Assembly: GCA_025345505.1 (NCBI GenBank)
Contig: JANVCC010000030.1
Location: forward strand, 496,001-560,000
Direction: 5' to 3'
DNA length: 64,000 bases
Source of the DNA: Todiramphus chloris collaris
Taxonomy: Eukaryota; Chordata; Aves; Coraciiformes; Alcedinidae
Below are positions 36,441 through 49,900 of this stretch, in pieces (the stretch's first letter is position 1; the number at the start of each line of letters is the position of its first letter). The notes beneath the pieces were generated by a model. That model was given only the letters and a program-made list of their open reading frames with translations, was not told where the DNA came from and made no database searches. The translations under genes were made by a program, and so were the position numbers.

Positions 36441-38760
36441 CCTTTGAGCCTGTTGTTTTCAAAGCTGCTTCAAAACTACAATGATGACCCACAAAGGTTT
36501 TCATCTTGTATCCAGCAAGATGAATCCAGTTTATAAAAACCAATGTGTTTTTCTTGCTCTGGAAGAGTCATTTGTGAATGAATCTCTTTTTAAATGGTGG
36601 CACTCTCTTCCCAGTAAGGAAGTTGTTGAAGATGGTATAGCTTTTCTTTAAAAATGAAAAAACTCCTATTTTGCACTTACATGCCTCAAGTATAAACTAT
36701 AGAAACTTTCATTGATGCCTACTGGTTTTTGTAGAGTGGGTTGATGAGTACTCAGAATCCCTTTACGTACATACAGTTCTTCAAATCTCCTTTTGGTACT
36801 GATTCAGCATTACAAATTGTTCTAGCAGTCTTGCTTAGTGGCTCTTCAGCATTGTTCTAATATTTGAAGTGGTCCAGCGTAGCAGACCTTCAAGCAAATC
36901 AGTTGACACTTGCCCTTCTCATACCAGTTGATCCCATCCTCTTTGTTTGTTTCCTATAGTTTTGAATGTAGGAACCTTTTTTGTTTAAGAGAAATGCTGA
37001 ACTCATTTTGTAAGACGATCTTGGGTTATAAAATACTTATGTGAATGTCTAAGGAAGTATGGATGAGCGCTGACAACTCTGCAGCCTTTTATTTAAGTGG
37101 ACACTGCAATGCTATGAACTGTTTATTACCTTGAAGCATCATTTCTGAGAAATTATACACAAGAAATCTTTAAGCATAAAGATTTTTACAACGAAGACCA
37201 CAGAGGATGACTACATATGTTCCAGTGACTGTTAGACAAAGCTTGGTATAACTTTAATCATTATTTCGGATTTGTTCTGGAAGGAAGTTGGCCATCATTT
37301 TTTCCTGTGTGGCTAAACAGACCTACTTGTGTGTGGCTAGAGAAGTTTAGACATTTCTTGTCGTTTGAAGATAGTTCTAAAGGAGGAGTGATTTTTGAGG
37401 ACAACATTCATTGACTTTCACTGTATTTGCATTGCATAATCTAAAACTTAGCGTGGCTGGAATCCTTTGCTGTCAAAGATTTAATTTTAATGCCTCTGAG
37501 ATTGTATCGACTTGAATATGTGTACTTCACGTTCTTTTGCTATTTATACCTGTCAGATGTGGGAAAAGAACACAAAAGAGCAACTTTAATATATTGGTTC
37601 ATTAAAGGACATTCAGTTGCAGTACTGCTAGATGTCAGCTGTAGGTCTTGGGGCGAAAACCATGGAAAAATGCAATTACCTTGGATGTGTTTGTCTTAAA
37701 ATATTTTTCATGGAAAGCATTTCTTTTTTTATTAGGATAACATTTCTATTCACTGAAATTTAAAGTTATTTTCATTCTATAAAAATATTTCTCTTTCCAT
37801 ACAAAGAGGATGTGAACTTGGATCTGACACCAAAAACATGCAGAAGTGACTGGTATTTGCTTAGGGGAAGAAATAATTTCTGTAAAGTAACTAGTTATTA
37901 ATTGGACAGTATCACGAGGAAATTGGAATTGGAGACAGGTTCCACAGGTAGTATGTGTGAACTTGTGAAACAAGAAGAACCACAGTTTAAAAAATAAGTA
38001 TCTTAAACGTGGTGTGAAGCACTACCCAGCAAGGTCTGATTCCTGTCTTGAATAGTTTAGCAAGGTCAGACTTAAATATGTGTACATATAAACTGAATGA
38101 GAAACTTTAAAATGTTGGTGTTCAAGTCCAATGCATTAGATGTTTTAATCATAAATGGAGCAGTGCAGCTATACCAACATATTAAATATATTTCATTTCT
38201 ACATGTAAACATGAAGAGTTTTAATTGGACCAGGGTTTGGGGAAAAGAAAAGCTTTATATAAAAGGAGTGCATCATAATTATACAAATTATTTTCAGGGA
38301 CTTCTCAACTATTTTGAACTTCTTTGCTTTAGCATGCTTTATTTTCTTTTTATTTTATTATGACTATTTTCAGTTGTTCTCTCCTTTTTTTTTTTTTTTT
38401 TTATGACCATCTTGTAACCATAACTTAGTGAAAGGAAGAGAAAAGTATATTTAGAGCATTTTGTGGATGTGCTTACTTATGGACTTAATCTTGCATCCTT
38501 AAAGTGTTTGTATTTACAGGGTGGTATTAAAATATTTTCCTGTAACTTTAAATCTACATGCCTCCATTTATAGATAAGATTCTGAAGCTGTAATTTTTCC
38601 AAACTGTTGTAAGATGACTTATTTGTGATGACACTTTGTCAACATGTCAACAATGTTTTCTGTACACTGTGCAATATATTTTGGTTTTGCCACTTGTGAC
38701 TAATTTTTATGACTTTGCTTTTTAGAAAACTGGTAAATAAAACAGATATATTTTTAGTTG
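36441..38760 (+). other. PER2: PER2 3' UTR
   Basis: About 2.3 kb of AT-rich sequence after the stop, with no long ORF, running to the AATAAA at 38736. A perfect Pumilio-type element (TGTACATA) lies at 38081-38088. A T19 run lies near 38383-38402. The length is inferred from the first strong poly(A) signal with a GT-rich downstream element. Confidence 0.75.
38736..38741 (+). terminator. PER2: PER2 polyadenylation signal AATAAA
   Basis: A canonical hexamer in a GGTAAATAAAAC context, followed after about 15 bases by a T/G-rich stretch (TTTTTAGTTGCCTTTTTGTT). Cleavage is expected around 38755-38765. Confidence 0.75.
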
Positions 38761-39023
38761 CCTTTTTGTTCCTTGAGCTTTCTACTCCATGGAAGAAGCA
38801 AAAATATGTGCATTACTGATAGGATGTGAACTGGTATTTCAAACGGAAGAACTTTCAAACTGCAAGCTGTGAAGTTAGTTGTGGCTTAATATTCTGAAGT
38901 AAAATTCTTGGCAACTTCTTTGACCTGTAAGGCCAGTGGGCAAATGGAAGCCTGAATCTTTATATTGACTAGTTGTTCCAAAAACGTGCAAATTTACTTC
39001 CTGGAAGAGCATATGCAGCGGGG

Positions 39024-39024
<1 letters not shown>

Positions 39025-39073
<49 letters not shown>

Positions 39074-39083
39074 NNNNNNNNNN

Positions 39084-39131
<48 letters not shown>
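39025..39131. repeat. (TG)n microsatellite interrupted by a 10-N assembly gap
   Basis: Pure TG dinucleotides on both sides of ten N at 39074-39083. The repeat length in the real genome is therefore unknown. Open frames across it on both strands are artefacts of the repeat. Confidence 0.98.
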
Positions 39132-41356
39132 CAAAACCACCAGAACACACATTGTCCTCTTGCATTGTTTAACATTAGCTGTGGGTTATCTTTTCTCCTA
39201 CAGCTGTCTCTGGTTTTATACTGGTAGCTCAGAGGTAGAGAATTCTATTTATGCCCCTTGAAATTGCTTTGTATAGCAATTATTAGTCTTCTATTTTAGT
39301 GTGAAGTGTCATGTCTTCCGAAGATTGCCAAAACTCATCTAGCTCGTGTACTTTCCTATTGATAATGTTGTTTTATACTCGTGAGTGGAGGAAATGGGGA
39401 GGCTTGAAGATTCTTTTATTCTTGCTTTGAGCAGTGATGTAGTTCAGTGGGTGTGTGATGCTGCTTTGGGACACCTCTGCAGTTTAAGAACTCAGGTTAT
39501 GACACCCTCATTAGATCTGATCTTTTCCATGACTGTGTTTTGAGAGGTTTGTGGTTTGTTTGTTTTTTTTTTTTTTAAAGTAGAACAAGCTAGTGCAAAC
39601 CCTAGTTTGGTCATGAGGGACCTAGATATTTCTGTGAGCTGCAAACTCAAGATGTTTCTGTATCACAGAACAGTTCACTGCACAGGTGAAATCCTTTCAC
39701 ACCAAGTGTAGAAATGCAATGTTGTGCACTCTGTTGTCAAGATGTGCATTTTAAAGCATGCTTTTTCAATGCATCATCTAACTCCCTTTGAAGACTTTTG
39801 AACTGATGGTAAGTACATGGGCAGCTCTGTGTATGCGAGGTCTGAAAGCACTTTTCTCTTGATAGCACTTTGGTTCCTTGCTTAGCTAAACATGCAGAGG
39901 AAAGTTGTATTGGTGAAGCTGTTCACAGAGCTATGAATGAGTGTCATGCACACATACAGCACAATTATGCAACTCGGTAGAGAAGTTTTGCCAGCCTTTG
40001 GGTGTAAGTTCTGGTCACTGATACATAACATCGGGAGAACCAAAGCGCTGCTTAGGCAATAAATTACCAGGTAGTGTTTCACAGCTATTTCTGCTTCTAA
40101 TGATATTTTTGCAATTGTAAATGTTAAACATGGCTTCAGGTATTCCTGTACTCCTTGGTGATGTGCTTTCTGTCAGCACTCAAGGGCTTGCTTTACATTG
40201 CAGAACTGGTGGGAGCAGTCTGTCAGAAATTCTCGCACCTTAGTAGCCCCTAAGCGTCACTTGTGTCCTGGGATTCTTTTTGCCACACCTGTGGGGTTTT
40301 TTTTTTCCTCCTTTTCAGCTGCTAGTATTTTTGAGCTATTGAGTTTGCTATGACCTTATTTGGTATAAAGGGAAAGATCTGTGGCTTGACTTCCAAATAA
40401 GATGATGAGAAAAGTCATAAGGTATTGACCCAATGACAGAGAATGCAAATATATTCTTTCTTCTTGGAAAAGGGAAGCAGACTACTGAAAAGTGTAAGTT
40501 TTTAGTCCACTTAACAGCTGTCGTGCATTTGTTTGTGAGGGGGAATGCTGTTCTTACTGTGAATTAAGATTGGACTTTTGTCTTTCTAGCAAGGGTGGAA
40601 AGAACCTAATGCATTGATAAGCCTCTGGCTCAAAGAACACCAGTTGTGTTCTGTGAACACTGTGAGTTGTGTGCTTCTGGCAAAGTGACAAAGGGATGAC
40701 TTAAAGGTGAATAACGTTTGTAGGTGTAACATCCAGAAATGCCAGTGTTTACTTGCTCACAGGTGGTTCGGAGCTTGAGAAATATATTTGATCTATCGAT
40801 TGAATTAATGAATAGTTCAGTTAGATCCTTTTTCTCAGGGGCTGTGAAAAAGAACAGTATTATTAGGGGTGGTACGCAAGGTGTGTAATAACTTTCAGTG
40901 TGCTTTGGAAGGAGGGGAACACCACACCAAAAAGGAAAAAAAGAAACTTCTGCCAGGCTTCCTAAGTGGAAAAGAAGGGTAAGATTGGGTAGAAACTGAG
41001 ACAACTCTTAATCATGGGTATTTCTCTTGTCATCTGCTGGAAAAAGTCTCAGGTACATCAGGCTGTCATGTGCAATAGGAGTGTGTGTGATGGGGTTTCA
41101 TTCTACAGTATTTCTGGCTCTGGATTGTTTCTAGTAATTGCAGACAAGAAGAAGCTGCTGTGGCAGCTCATAAATACTGTGTGACCTTAGTGCATAATAG
41201 GAAAGTATAAAAACATTGACTACTTGCTAATGAGGAAATTGCTTTTTGGCTGAAGAAAATGCTGTGAAGGAGGTTGGATGTTCTGAGGCACAGTAATAGA
41301 GCAGTTAGGTGGCAGGCCCTTTGCTCCTGGTGTTACAGGATATGTGTTCATACCTG

Positions 41357-41513
41357 TAAAAAAAAAAACAACAAAAAAACAAACCAACACAAAGCAACAG
41401 GAAACAAGTAAAACAACCAAAAATCCCCACACAACCCAAAAGACCCAACCAAACAACAAATCAACCCCCAAAACCCCCACCGCCCCTCAAAAAAATGCAA
41501 CCAAACAACCCAT
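41357..41513 (+). repeat. A/C-rich low-complexity tract
   Basis: Almost only A and C on the + strand (AACAAAC, CCAAAA and CCCCCAAAACCCCC units). The complement is a G/T-rich sequence of the same type as 23265-23462. Confidence 0.85.
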
Positions 41514-42959
41514 AATACTTATCAGCACTGGATTAACCAAGATGATTGGGTACTGTGGCATAACTATGATGCATTTCCAGTGGTGGGTATGATGATTTCT
41601 GGAATGTAATGCACAACAGGGAAGTTGATAGGAAGACAGTTGTGGGGCACGTGCTGCAACTCTTGTAGATGGCTTGGTAGGGGACCTGTTACACCATCAG
41701 CCCTAGAGGACCATTCTACCTCATTTCTTGTCTGAACTAGACAACAGGAGACAAATCTGAGGATGGATTAGAATTCCAGGATTTGTCAAGGTGTATTTCT
41801 CTCTCTGCAGTCTGTGTATTAATAGCATAAAACAGAATAGAGTGAATTTATTACCCTCTTTAAATTGTTCTAATGGTCTAAAAGTAAATTGCTTGTGTTG
41901 CTGTTGCACTGGCAGCTTCAAAATGTTACTTCTATCCAAGAAAGTATTTGATGTACATTTTTGTTGGTTTGTTTTTGAAACGTACCTGGCCATTGCTTGT
42001 GTAAAGTAAGGTCTGCTGCTTTCCCTCCTGTTGTCACCAGCTGGCTCCCTTTGACATTTCCTGTGTCTTTTTGCATAGGGGAAACAAAACTAAGCCTCGA
42101 AATCAGAAAACCCAGGAACCCGATCTTCTAATCACTGGATACATTTAGTAAATGCATTTCTCTAGTTCGTTTTAATCTTTCATTTTCTTTGCTGCAGGAA
42201 GCAGAAGAAATGTAGGATGGCTTGTGCTTATCTCTGCTCCAAGCTAGACGAGTGCATAGCCTGGTGAGACACACTCAGTTCTTTTAACTTCCCAGGTAAG
42301 GGCCGTGTGTGTGGTGTGGGTCATACACCAGCATTTATACTGATGATTTTATCTGAACCATCTGTCTGTTCTGTCTGCTGTGACTTGTGCTCCTGCTGGC
42401 TGCATCTCTCCAGCTTTTAAGCATTTGCAGTTTTGTTGGGAGCATAATCAAAATTACTGGAACATACAAAGACAGACACTGGTACATAAATTTGTCTCAA
42501 TGCTTTTCCTGTGCTTGTGTGAATAAACTTCTCCCATCCCCTTTAACTTGCAGTTTGAATTTTCAATACTGAAAAATCTGTGGAAAACTGCTTTTTCATG
42601 GTTCAGTTGCATTTCTCAGATTGGTAAAACTAGAGATTTATGATGAAAACACTTAATTAGATTGCAGACCAACTTTGTGCTAAGCAATTAGGAGTGACAA
42701 TAGCTGCAAGGAGGAGGTATGGTTTCTTCTAGAGTCCGAACATATGTATTTTATTTCTGCAGCAGTACAGAGTTCTAAGAAGTAAAATAACATCTTGGGT
42801 TGTTTTCTCTTACTGTGACAGAACACGTGTAATTTGATAAACCAACCAGTATATTTTAGTATCAGATGGTATTTAAGTTGTATTAGTTTATTGTGCAATT
42901 TAATAACTATCCTCTAGAATTGTTTCTCTTCCTGTTTGAGCTAAATGACATTTTCATTT

Positions 42960-43066
42960 ACAAAAAAAAAACCAAACAAAAACAAAACAAAAGAAAAACA
43001 AACAAAACCAACCAAACCACAACAAAAAAACCCAACCCAAAACCAAACAAAAAATAACCAAATTTC
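42960..43066 (+). repeat. A/C-rich low-complexity tract
   Basis: A9 followed by irregular AAACAAAACC and CCCAACCCAAAACC units to about 43066; similar in composition to the tract 1.5 kb upstream. Confidence 0.85.
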
Positions 43067-45322
43067 AGGAAATAATGGTATTGAAGAAAAAAAAAATGCT
43101 TCTGCTCAGCCTGTGCCTTCAGATCCTTGTACAGAGATTAGATTACCAGGCTAGGGCTAAAAGCAGAGCCTTAAGTATTGCAATTTGTGCATTTAAAAAG
43201 CATATGGTGTGACATGATGCAGAAAGAAGTGGTGATGTGAAGAATGTGGCAATCAGGAGTTATTTCCAGTGTCTATATGCCCTTGTCTTTACAAGCCCCT
43301 GGTTTTTTTGTCTTCTGGAGAGTTGCTGCCTGCCTGTGAATAGCAAAGACTTTGTCCAAGCTGCTTGGCACAGGGTCAGGAGGGAAAGGGAGGATGAGGA
43401 CCAGCTCCAGGGCTGATTTCTAGGAAGATGCATGTCTCTTACTACACTCCACTTCCCTGCCTGCTGCTGAAGGCTGGAAGAGTTTTGTTCACTGTTGGTT
43501 GCCTTGAAGTTCTCTTTTTGTCTCCAGTCCTTGCAGAGACAAATCCAATACAAATATATGTATTTCAGAATTGTGTTGAAATGTGTAACTGCCAAAATCA
43601 CATGGCAGCAATGAAGGATTCCCATGTCATTTAAAGAAAAAGGAAATTCTTCCATTATCTTTAGCTATGTGTATATACAAAGATAGTTACTAAACTGCTT
43701 CAAATGGAGGTTCCTAAAGCTTTGGATGTAGTCAAGCATTGTATTTAATTTTCTTTTAATAATAATTACCTTGTGTTACATGAGCAGTGAATCTAAATTA
43801 TATTAACTATAAAGATCTGATTATGAAAGCACTAATGCACAGAGTTGTTTTATTAGTCCTACCAGCCCACCTAAGATGCCTTCCCCATATTTACTCTGCC
43901 TTTATGAGGTGATGCTTCCGTTTTCAATTTAAAGAACAGAATTTTCAGGGATTTCTGGTTTGGATTTTTGAGGAAAATATGGTGGTTGTTGTTGTTGTTT
44001 AGTTTTGGTTTCTTTTTTGTTTAAAAAAAAATTGTCTGCTAGTCTATTAGCTAACACATTAGCAAAATTGAGGTGTCTATATCTTAATCTGAGTAAAGCA
44101 CTTACAGTCATGAATCGACTTCACAGCAGAAGGACTGAACCAAACTGCATGCTGTAAATGGCTTTACAGACTTTACTGACTGACAGAATTAGTTTGATGA
44201 AGTGATATATGACTGCCTTTGTCACCTCATTTAGCCTTCATAGGCCTGTGAAGTTTATGGTGTTAACTTTTACTCATTACACTGACAAAAGTGGCTTTAC
44301 AGGTAGAGTCTTTTTGAATGTATTTACCAGGATCAAAGGGTCCAAATGCTCAGGAAGTTGTTGAACAGTGATGCTGCCCATAGTGCCTTCTGATGGGACA
44401 AACTGAAGTCATGCAGAGGAAGGTTGGGACATCTTGGCCACCGTAATGCCAATCCTCTGTGTGTCTGAATGAGACAGCAGTCAATTAGGCCCAGGAAGTG
44501 CAGCACTGCTATCTAACCTGTTTTAAGAAGGGTCTGTAAGTGGAGATGGTATTTATCACTTCATTTATGCAGTCTTGACTTGCTTATTCAAGCATTAGCA
44601 AAGAGGACTTTTAAAATTTGGGGGTATAAACCATGTTTTTCAAAGGTGGGTGCATGAGAGAGCTAAATCTGTGTTATTTGCTGTTCTGCAGGAGCATCCC
44701 CAGGAGTATGGATGCCAGCAGACTTCCCAAGGCTTTCCAGACTTTACCACAGCGCTCAGAGTAGTCACTTGAAGCCAATTGCCAAAGCTTACTGTGAGTG
44801 AATCGCTGTAATTAAATGTATTCACAGCTTTGTGTGTTCCATACCTCTAGGCCTGTTAGATAAGACTAGGGTTGAACCTGGGCTATATATAGAAGAAGAG
44901 AGTTTGCTGCTCTGAAAACATTTGGGTTGTTGCACTCTGGTTTCTGACTTCCGTGAAAGAATGGGAAGAAGAGGATAATGCTGTTCCAAAGGGCGCTGCC
45001 TCTTCTTTGAAATAGCTTCAAGCTACCTTTTTAAAAATAGTTTTATCACCAGCAAAACACAATTTTATCTTTCTCTGGGTGATATGTAGCTGTTCCTTGT
45101 CAGAGAGAATTTGAGAAAGATGAAAATGAACATCTCTTGAGTCATGTGAATAATTGAACCTTTAGGAACAGTTCAGCTGAATGGAGCTGGGTAGTTGTTA
45201 AAATACAGGCACAAAAAGGAAGGCACAGGGTTAAATCTGTGTGCCTCCATGAGCTGTGACCATAACAAATGAGAAAGTTGTCAAAACACAGAGGTTTGGA
45301 ATTGCCCTGGTCTAGACAACAA

Positions 45323-45347
45323 GGGGGGGGGGGGGGGGGGGGGGGGG
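45323..45347 (+). repeat. Homopolymer of 25 G
   Basis: Twenty-five uninterrupted G, then T-G5. G-quadruplex-capable; the exact length is unreliable in any sequencing technology. Confidence 0.9.
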
Positions 45348-47801
45348 TGGGGGAAGGAGAGACAAAAATGATGCCTAGGCAAAAGAAGTTCCAGCTGCAG
45401 AATCCAACCCCACAAAGAGAAGTGTTTACCTGGGTTTGCTGCTAAGCTACATTCCCAAATTGAGTCTTGATACAGATCTGAACTGTAAGGTAGCTTTTAG
45501 AAACTGAGTCAAATCAAAATTATGTGTCCAGACAGTTCAGATTTTGGTGTCTTTGAAAACTGAACCCCAAATAATTAATTGAGACACTTGACTCTGTTTA
45601 TGGCTTTATTCAAAGCCATGTATAAAATAACTGTCTAAACAGTTTCTTAATATTAAATGTTCCCTAAAACCAAACCCAGTAAGTACAAAACATGTGAAAA
45701 ATTATACCCTTTTGTTTCTGGGGAAGGACAGGGGAAGTGGAAGCCCTTCCGCTCTTGAAGGTGTGTGTTTTTTACTTCTCTCTGCTCAGATGCCATGGTT
45801 ACAAGCACCACAGAAAACAAACCAGTGGCACGAGGCAGGCTCCCATGCTGTTTTCCAGCAATCCCCATTTCTCTGCCAGTTACTGGGATTCTAACGGGAA
45901 ATGGGGTGAGGCTGAACACTGATGCATTTCAGGAACAGAAAGGACCAGATGTCAAGATCTTATCTGAGCCAGAGGGCTGAATCCTCCCCACTATGTTGTA
46001 AGAATCTGTACATTTCTAGGGGGATTGTATTGTGAACAACAATTTTGTGTCAGTTTCTTGTCAACAAGAAGTGAAGAAAAGGTGAAGGCAACATACTTAG
46101 CTGGAGATTTCCCCACAAATTGATTGGTTTTCCCAGAAGTGGTGAAACAAACTGGGATCCACAACTAAACCCCTTACTACTTGCGTGGCCAACCACCACT
46201 GTTTTCTTGTGTCAAGGACCTGTTTGTTACTGGTCCTTGGATTCAGTGTGTTGAATTACTGTAGTGACTATCTGTATGTGCTGTATTGTAAAAGGAACAA
46301 ACAGCAGGATTGAGAGAGTCTAGAGAGTCGACATCTTTGTGTATACAAGATTTGAAAGTACTTGGTGTGGCATCTAATGTAGTTAACAAGGGAGGTAATA
46401 CTTCAGAACTCCCTTGGTGTTGCCAGCACCACGGGGTTCCCTTTTCCCAAAGCAGTTGGACAGTATGCTTGGAAGCATGCTATTTGTGAGTGAAAGAGGA
46501 AAAAATACCCCACAACCAAACCAAACAAAAAACCCTTGAATCCATGTATCTCTTCTTTCCTGATATAAGTGTTTTACATGACACTGATTTTTTTGTTTGT
46601 TTGTTTTAATATTTGTTTGCATATTTCATTTCCCATCTGGCCTGTATCATTTACATCTATTAATTTAACGTGCATGTGTGTGGCTGAGTCAGTGTTGTCA
46701 TTGCTAGGCTGGCCAAGAAGAACTTGTCTCTGAAGTTTTCAGGGTTAGATGGCACTTGCAAAACCTGTTTGGGTGACCAAATAAAGCAAAAAGATAGAGC
46801 ATGTGCATCTGCATTCACCCTAGATACAGCAACGCTTGTTATTTATGCAAAACCTTAATGTTTCGTTCAGTATCTGAGTCTTATAATATTTTAGCCATGG
46901 GAGACTTCAGAACATAAATTTTGAGGAGGTTTTCCTCAGTTGAATTGTCCAGTTAGGCAGTAAAACCCCTACCTTGAGACATGTGTGACCAGTTCTTCAT
47001 AAACGGAATCCTGACATTAAATCCAGACTGCATGAATAGAGGATGGAGGGAGAAGTATCTGGTGGCAGGCTTAGTCCTAGAAAATGGAGAAGCCTTTGCT
47101 TGCTTGAGTGTACTCAGTTGAATGTCATGTATAATACAAATTAAAGCACAAGATACCACTGGTGACATCCAGCAGCAGTCAGTCCCTCCTGCAACTGGCA
47201 GCAAGAGCCTTGATTACAGGCCAGACTTGACTGTTTGAGAGATGAGGAAATGCTCTGCCCTTACAGATTCATTCTCCCTGTTAGTCAAAATGAGAGTTCT
47301 GCACCGTAGACCCCCTTCCCTTTTTCCTCTGTCAGTAGGAAAGTTGTGGGTTTTTTCACCATTTGCCTTTGCCCTTCTATCTTTGCTATAAACTGAGTAA
47401 TGATAATAGCTGTAAATTGGTGTGTAACTGTGTAAACCCATAACAGACTCAGGCAATTTGTTGTCAAATTTGCTTTCTATCTCCTCTTCCCCCCTCAAAA
47501 CCCTCTGATACACTTCTTCCTTTGTGAAGCTGTGCTAGAACTATAAAAAAGCAAAATGTTACTGGTTTTTATTACAACAACTGGTGAGTAAGATTTATTT
47601 ATACTAGCAGCATAATATTTTTGACTGCATCTTTTAATTTTTTTTTTTTTAATAAATTCAAAGGTGTTAAAGTAAGCAGATAGGTAGCAGATAACTTGTC
47701 CTCCCTGGAAATGCAGCCAATAGACCTTCTAGCAAAAAGCTGAGAGATAAGAATCTGTGTGTTGTTTTGTTTTGTGAGGGCTTTTTTTGTTTGTTTGGTT
47801 T

Positions 47802-47819
47802 GGGGGGGGGGGGGGGGGG
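47802..47819 (+). repeat. Homopolymer of 18 G
   Basis: Eighteen uninterrupted G between T/G-rich sequence on the left and T6 on the right, 2.5 kb from the G25 run and on the same strand. Confidence 0.9.
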
Positions 47820-49642
47820 TTTTTTATTGGGGAGGAAAAAAAAAGGATCAGTGAGTAGCTTATAATTTCACAAATAGAGGAGTGGTGCTTCTGGTAAGGA
47901 ACTGGGGTGGGAACAAGACTCGTAAGCACAGAGCATCAGGATCTTGGGTTTTTGCATTGTATTTTGAAGACTCCCTTTGTCGCTGGAGTTTTCGAGCCTT
48001 GGAACAATGCTCTGGCTCAGCGTTGGCTGAAAGGATGTGAATCATTTTTCCTGCTTCCTTCAGCAATTGAAAGTGCAGACTGTCCAGCTTTTAGTGAGTC
48101 ACCCTGACTGGCTGTGCTCTGTGACAGCCATCGTGGTTACCCCTGAGCAGCCAAGTGCTGCTGGAAACACACCCCAGCAGAGAAGCGGCTGTATTGACCT
48201 GTTGGTTGGCTTGGTTGTCCACGGTACCAGCATGACAGTGCTGCTCTGGGCAGCTGCTTCTGTGCATACATATGGTACATGTAAGGTATCGTGGGAGAGT
48301 AATTGTGCCCGTTGGATTGTATAACCCTCTTTTTGAGACCGAGCACATTCAGGAGCCTTTCCAAATTGTCACTTCATATAAAGCTTTCTGGGAACTAGAG
48401 GACATTCTGGGTGCTCTGTACAGGCATCCCAAGGCTCCTGAGGAGCATGAGCTTGCTCTTGAAGGTTGCTGTCATGGAGTCCACTGAGAACCTGCTTTGG
48501 TTTATTACAAAACTGCTGGTTCAATGGAAGGGTTAATGAGTGGGAGTCTTGGAGCAGTTACTCAGTAGATATTTGCTCCAGAAACCTAGATTTTTGGTTA
48601 GAAGCTGTGCACTCCCTTTGCCTGGACAACTATGCTTGTTTTCTGACCAGTTCATCTTCTCCTGTGAAGGACAGAAAGAACCTGGACCAGGCTCAGATGT
48701 GTGTAATGTAGTCTCAAACTCCTGGTACTTGGCAAGTGTCTGATGAGGGTCTGTTGAACAGAAAAGGAATCTGTGTATGTTATTTTGGAAGAGGGCAATG
48801 TGTAGGTAAATACCACCCATGTTGGGTGTCAGCCATGAGTAATGAAGGCACCCTTGTTTATGAAGGCTGGTTGTAAACACCAGATAGAATTTGCAGGCCC
48901 AAAGGAGGCAAACTTACTAGAAATTGGTGTGATTCAGGGCTTGGTGAGGCATATGGGTGCTGTAAACAGCCTTTCCCAGTTGGTGGAGAAGTTTGTTGGG
49001 GCTGATAACGGAGTTGATGTGCCTCTTCTGGGCATTATTTCCCCCTCTCAATCTGTCAGACAAACACCAAGGAAAGGTGTGGAAAGGCTGTGGCATGATG
49101 ACAGTAGAAGGGGTTTTATGGTGAGTTTGCTTAGCACAGGTTGGTTCTGGCAAACACAGTTTAGAGTAAAGAGAATGAAATTCTAAAGCGTTACCAGCGT
49201 GCCTCTCACCCGTTGATGGTCCAGACCCCAAAACACAGCGAGGCTGCCCCAGGGGGCTACTGGATGCTGAAACCCATTTTGAAACATGTATATCTGAGTG
49301 GATATGCAAGCTCTTGGTGATGCCCAGTAATTTCCCTTTCCTCTCAACAGGCACATGATTTTAATTTAAAGTGTTCCTCTTCGGTTTTAAATTCGGCTGC
49401 CTTACTTTGTGCTGAAGTGGTCTAGGAGGCTTTGCAGAGCTCAGCTGAGGTGTGAATCCATCTGGGCAATTCCTGAAGCTGTCTGCAAATGTATGTTTGA
49501 AGGTGCCCTAGGTCTGCACTTTCCCAGATGCAGAGAAAGCAACTCAAGCAACTCATCATGCTTTCAACCTATATTTTAGCCTGAGAGCAATGTTAAAACT
49601 AAAAAAAAAAAAAAGAACAGAAATTGAACTTTAGATTAAGAA

Positions 49643-49900
49643 ATCTAAGGCCAGAAGGGATCAGTTAATATAATTGCTTGTATGTTGTTGTTTTACTAAG
49701 GAGTTTTTTTTTTTTTTTTAACCAAAGCAACTGTTAGTTGCTTCTGGAAAGATATTCTGTCTCACTTGACCTGATGACATTAAGAAGAAGGAAATTCATG
49801 GCTTCTTCCAGTGTCTAATTTAAATCTTTTTTCCTTCTCATTTCAAGCAGCTTGGATACACTCTGTAGCTCTTGGCTCTACTTTATTGGATTAAAAGACT
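49643..49900 (-). mobile_element. Possible ancient CR1/L3-like fragment
   Basis: The + strand word TCTAAGGCCAGAAGGGATCA resembles the reverse complement of an old sauropsid CR1 3' end. Later words (CCAGTGTCTAATTTAAATC) occur in the expected order. Strongly diverged and interrupted by a T run. Confidence 0.4.

Noticed and set aside
39222..39256. tRNA-like words (GGTAGCTCAGAGGTAGAG) just after the TG repeat
   Set aside because: It resembles a tRNA A box, but no B box or foldable cloverleaf follows, so I treat it as chance.
38875..39261. Val-Cys and His-Thr repeat open frames
   Set aside because: Translations of the TG microsatellite and N gap.
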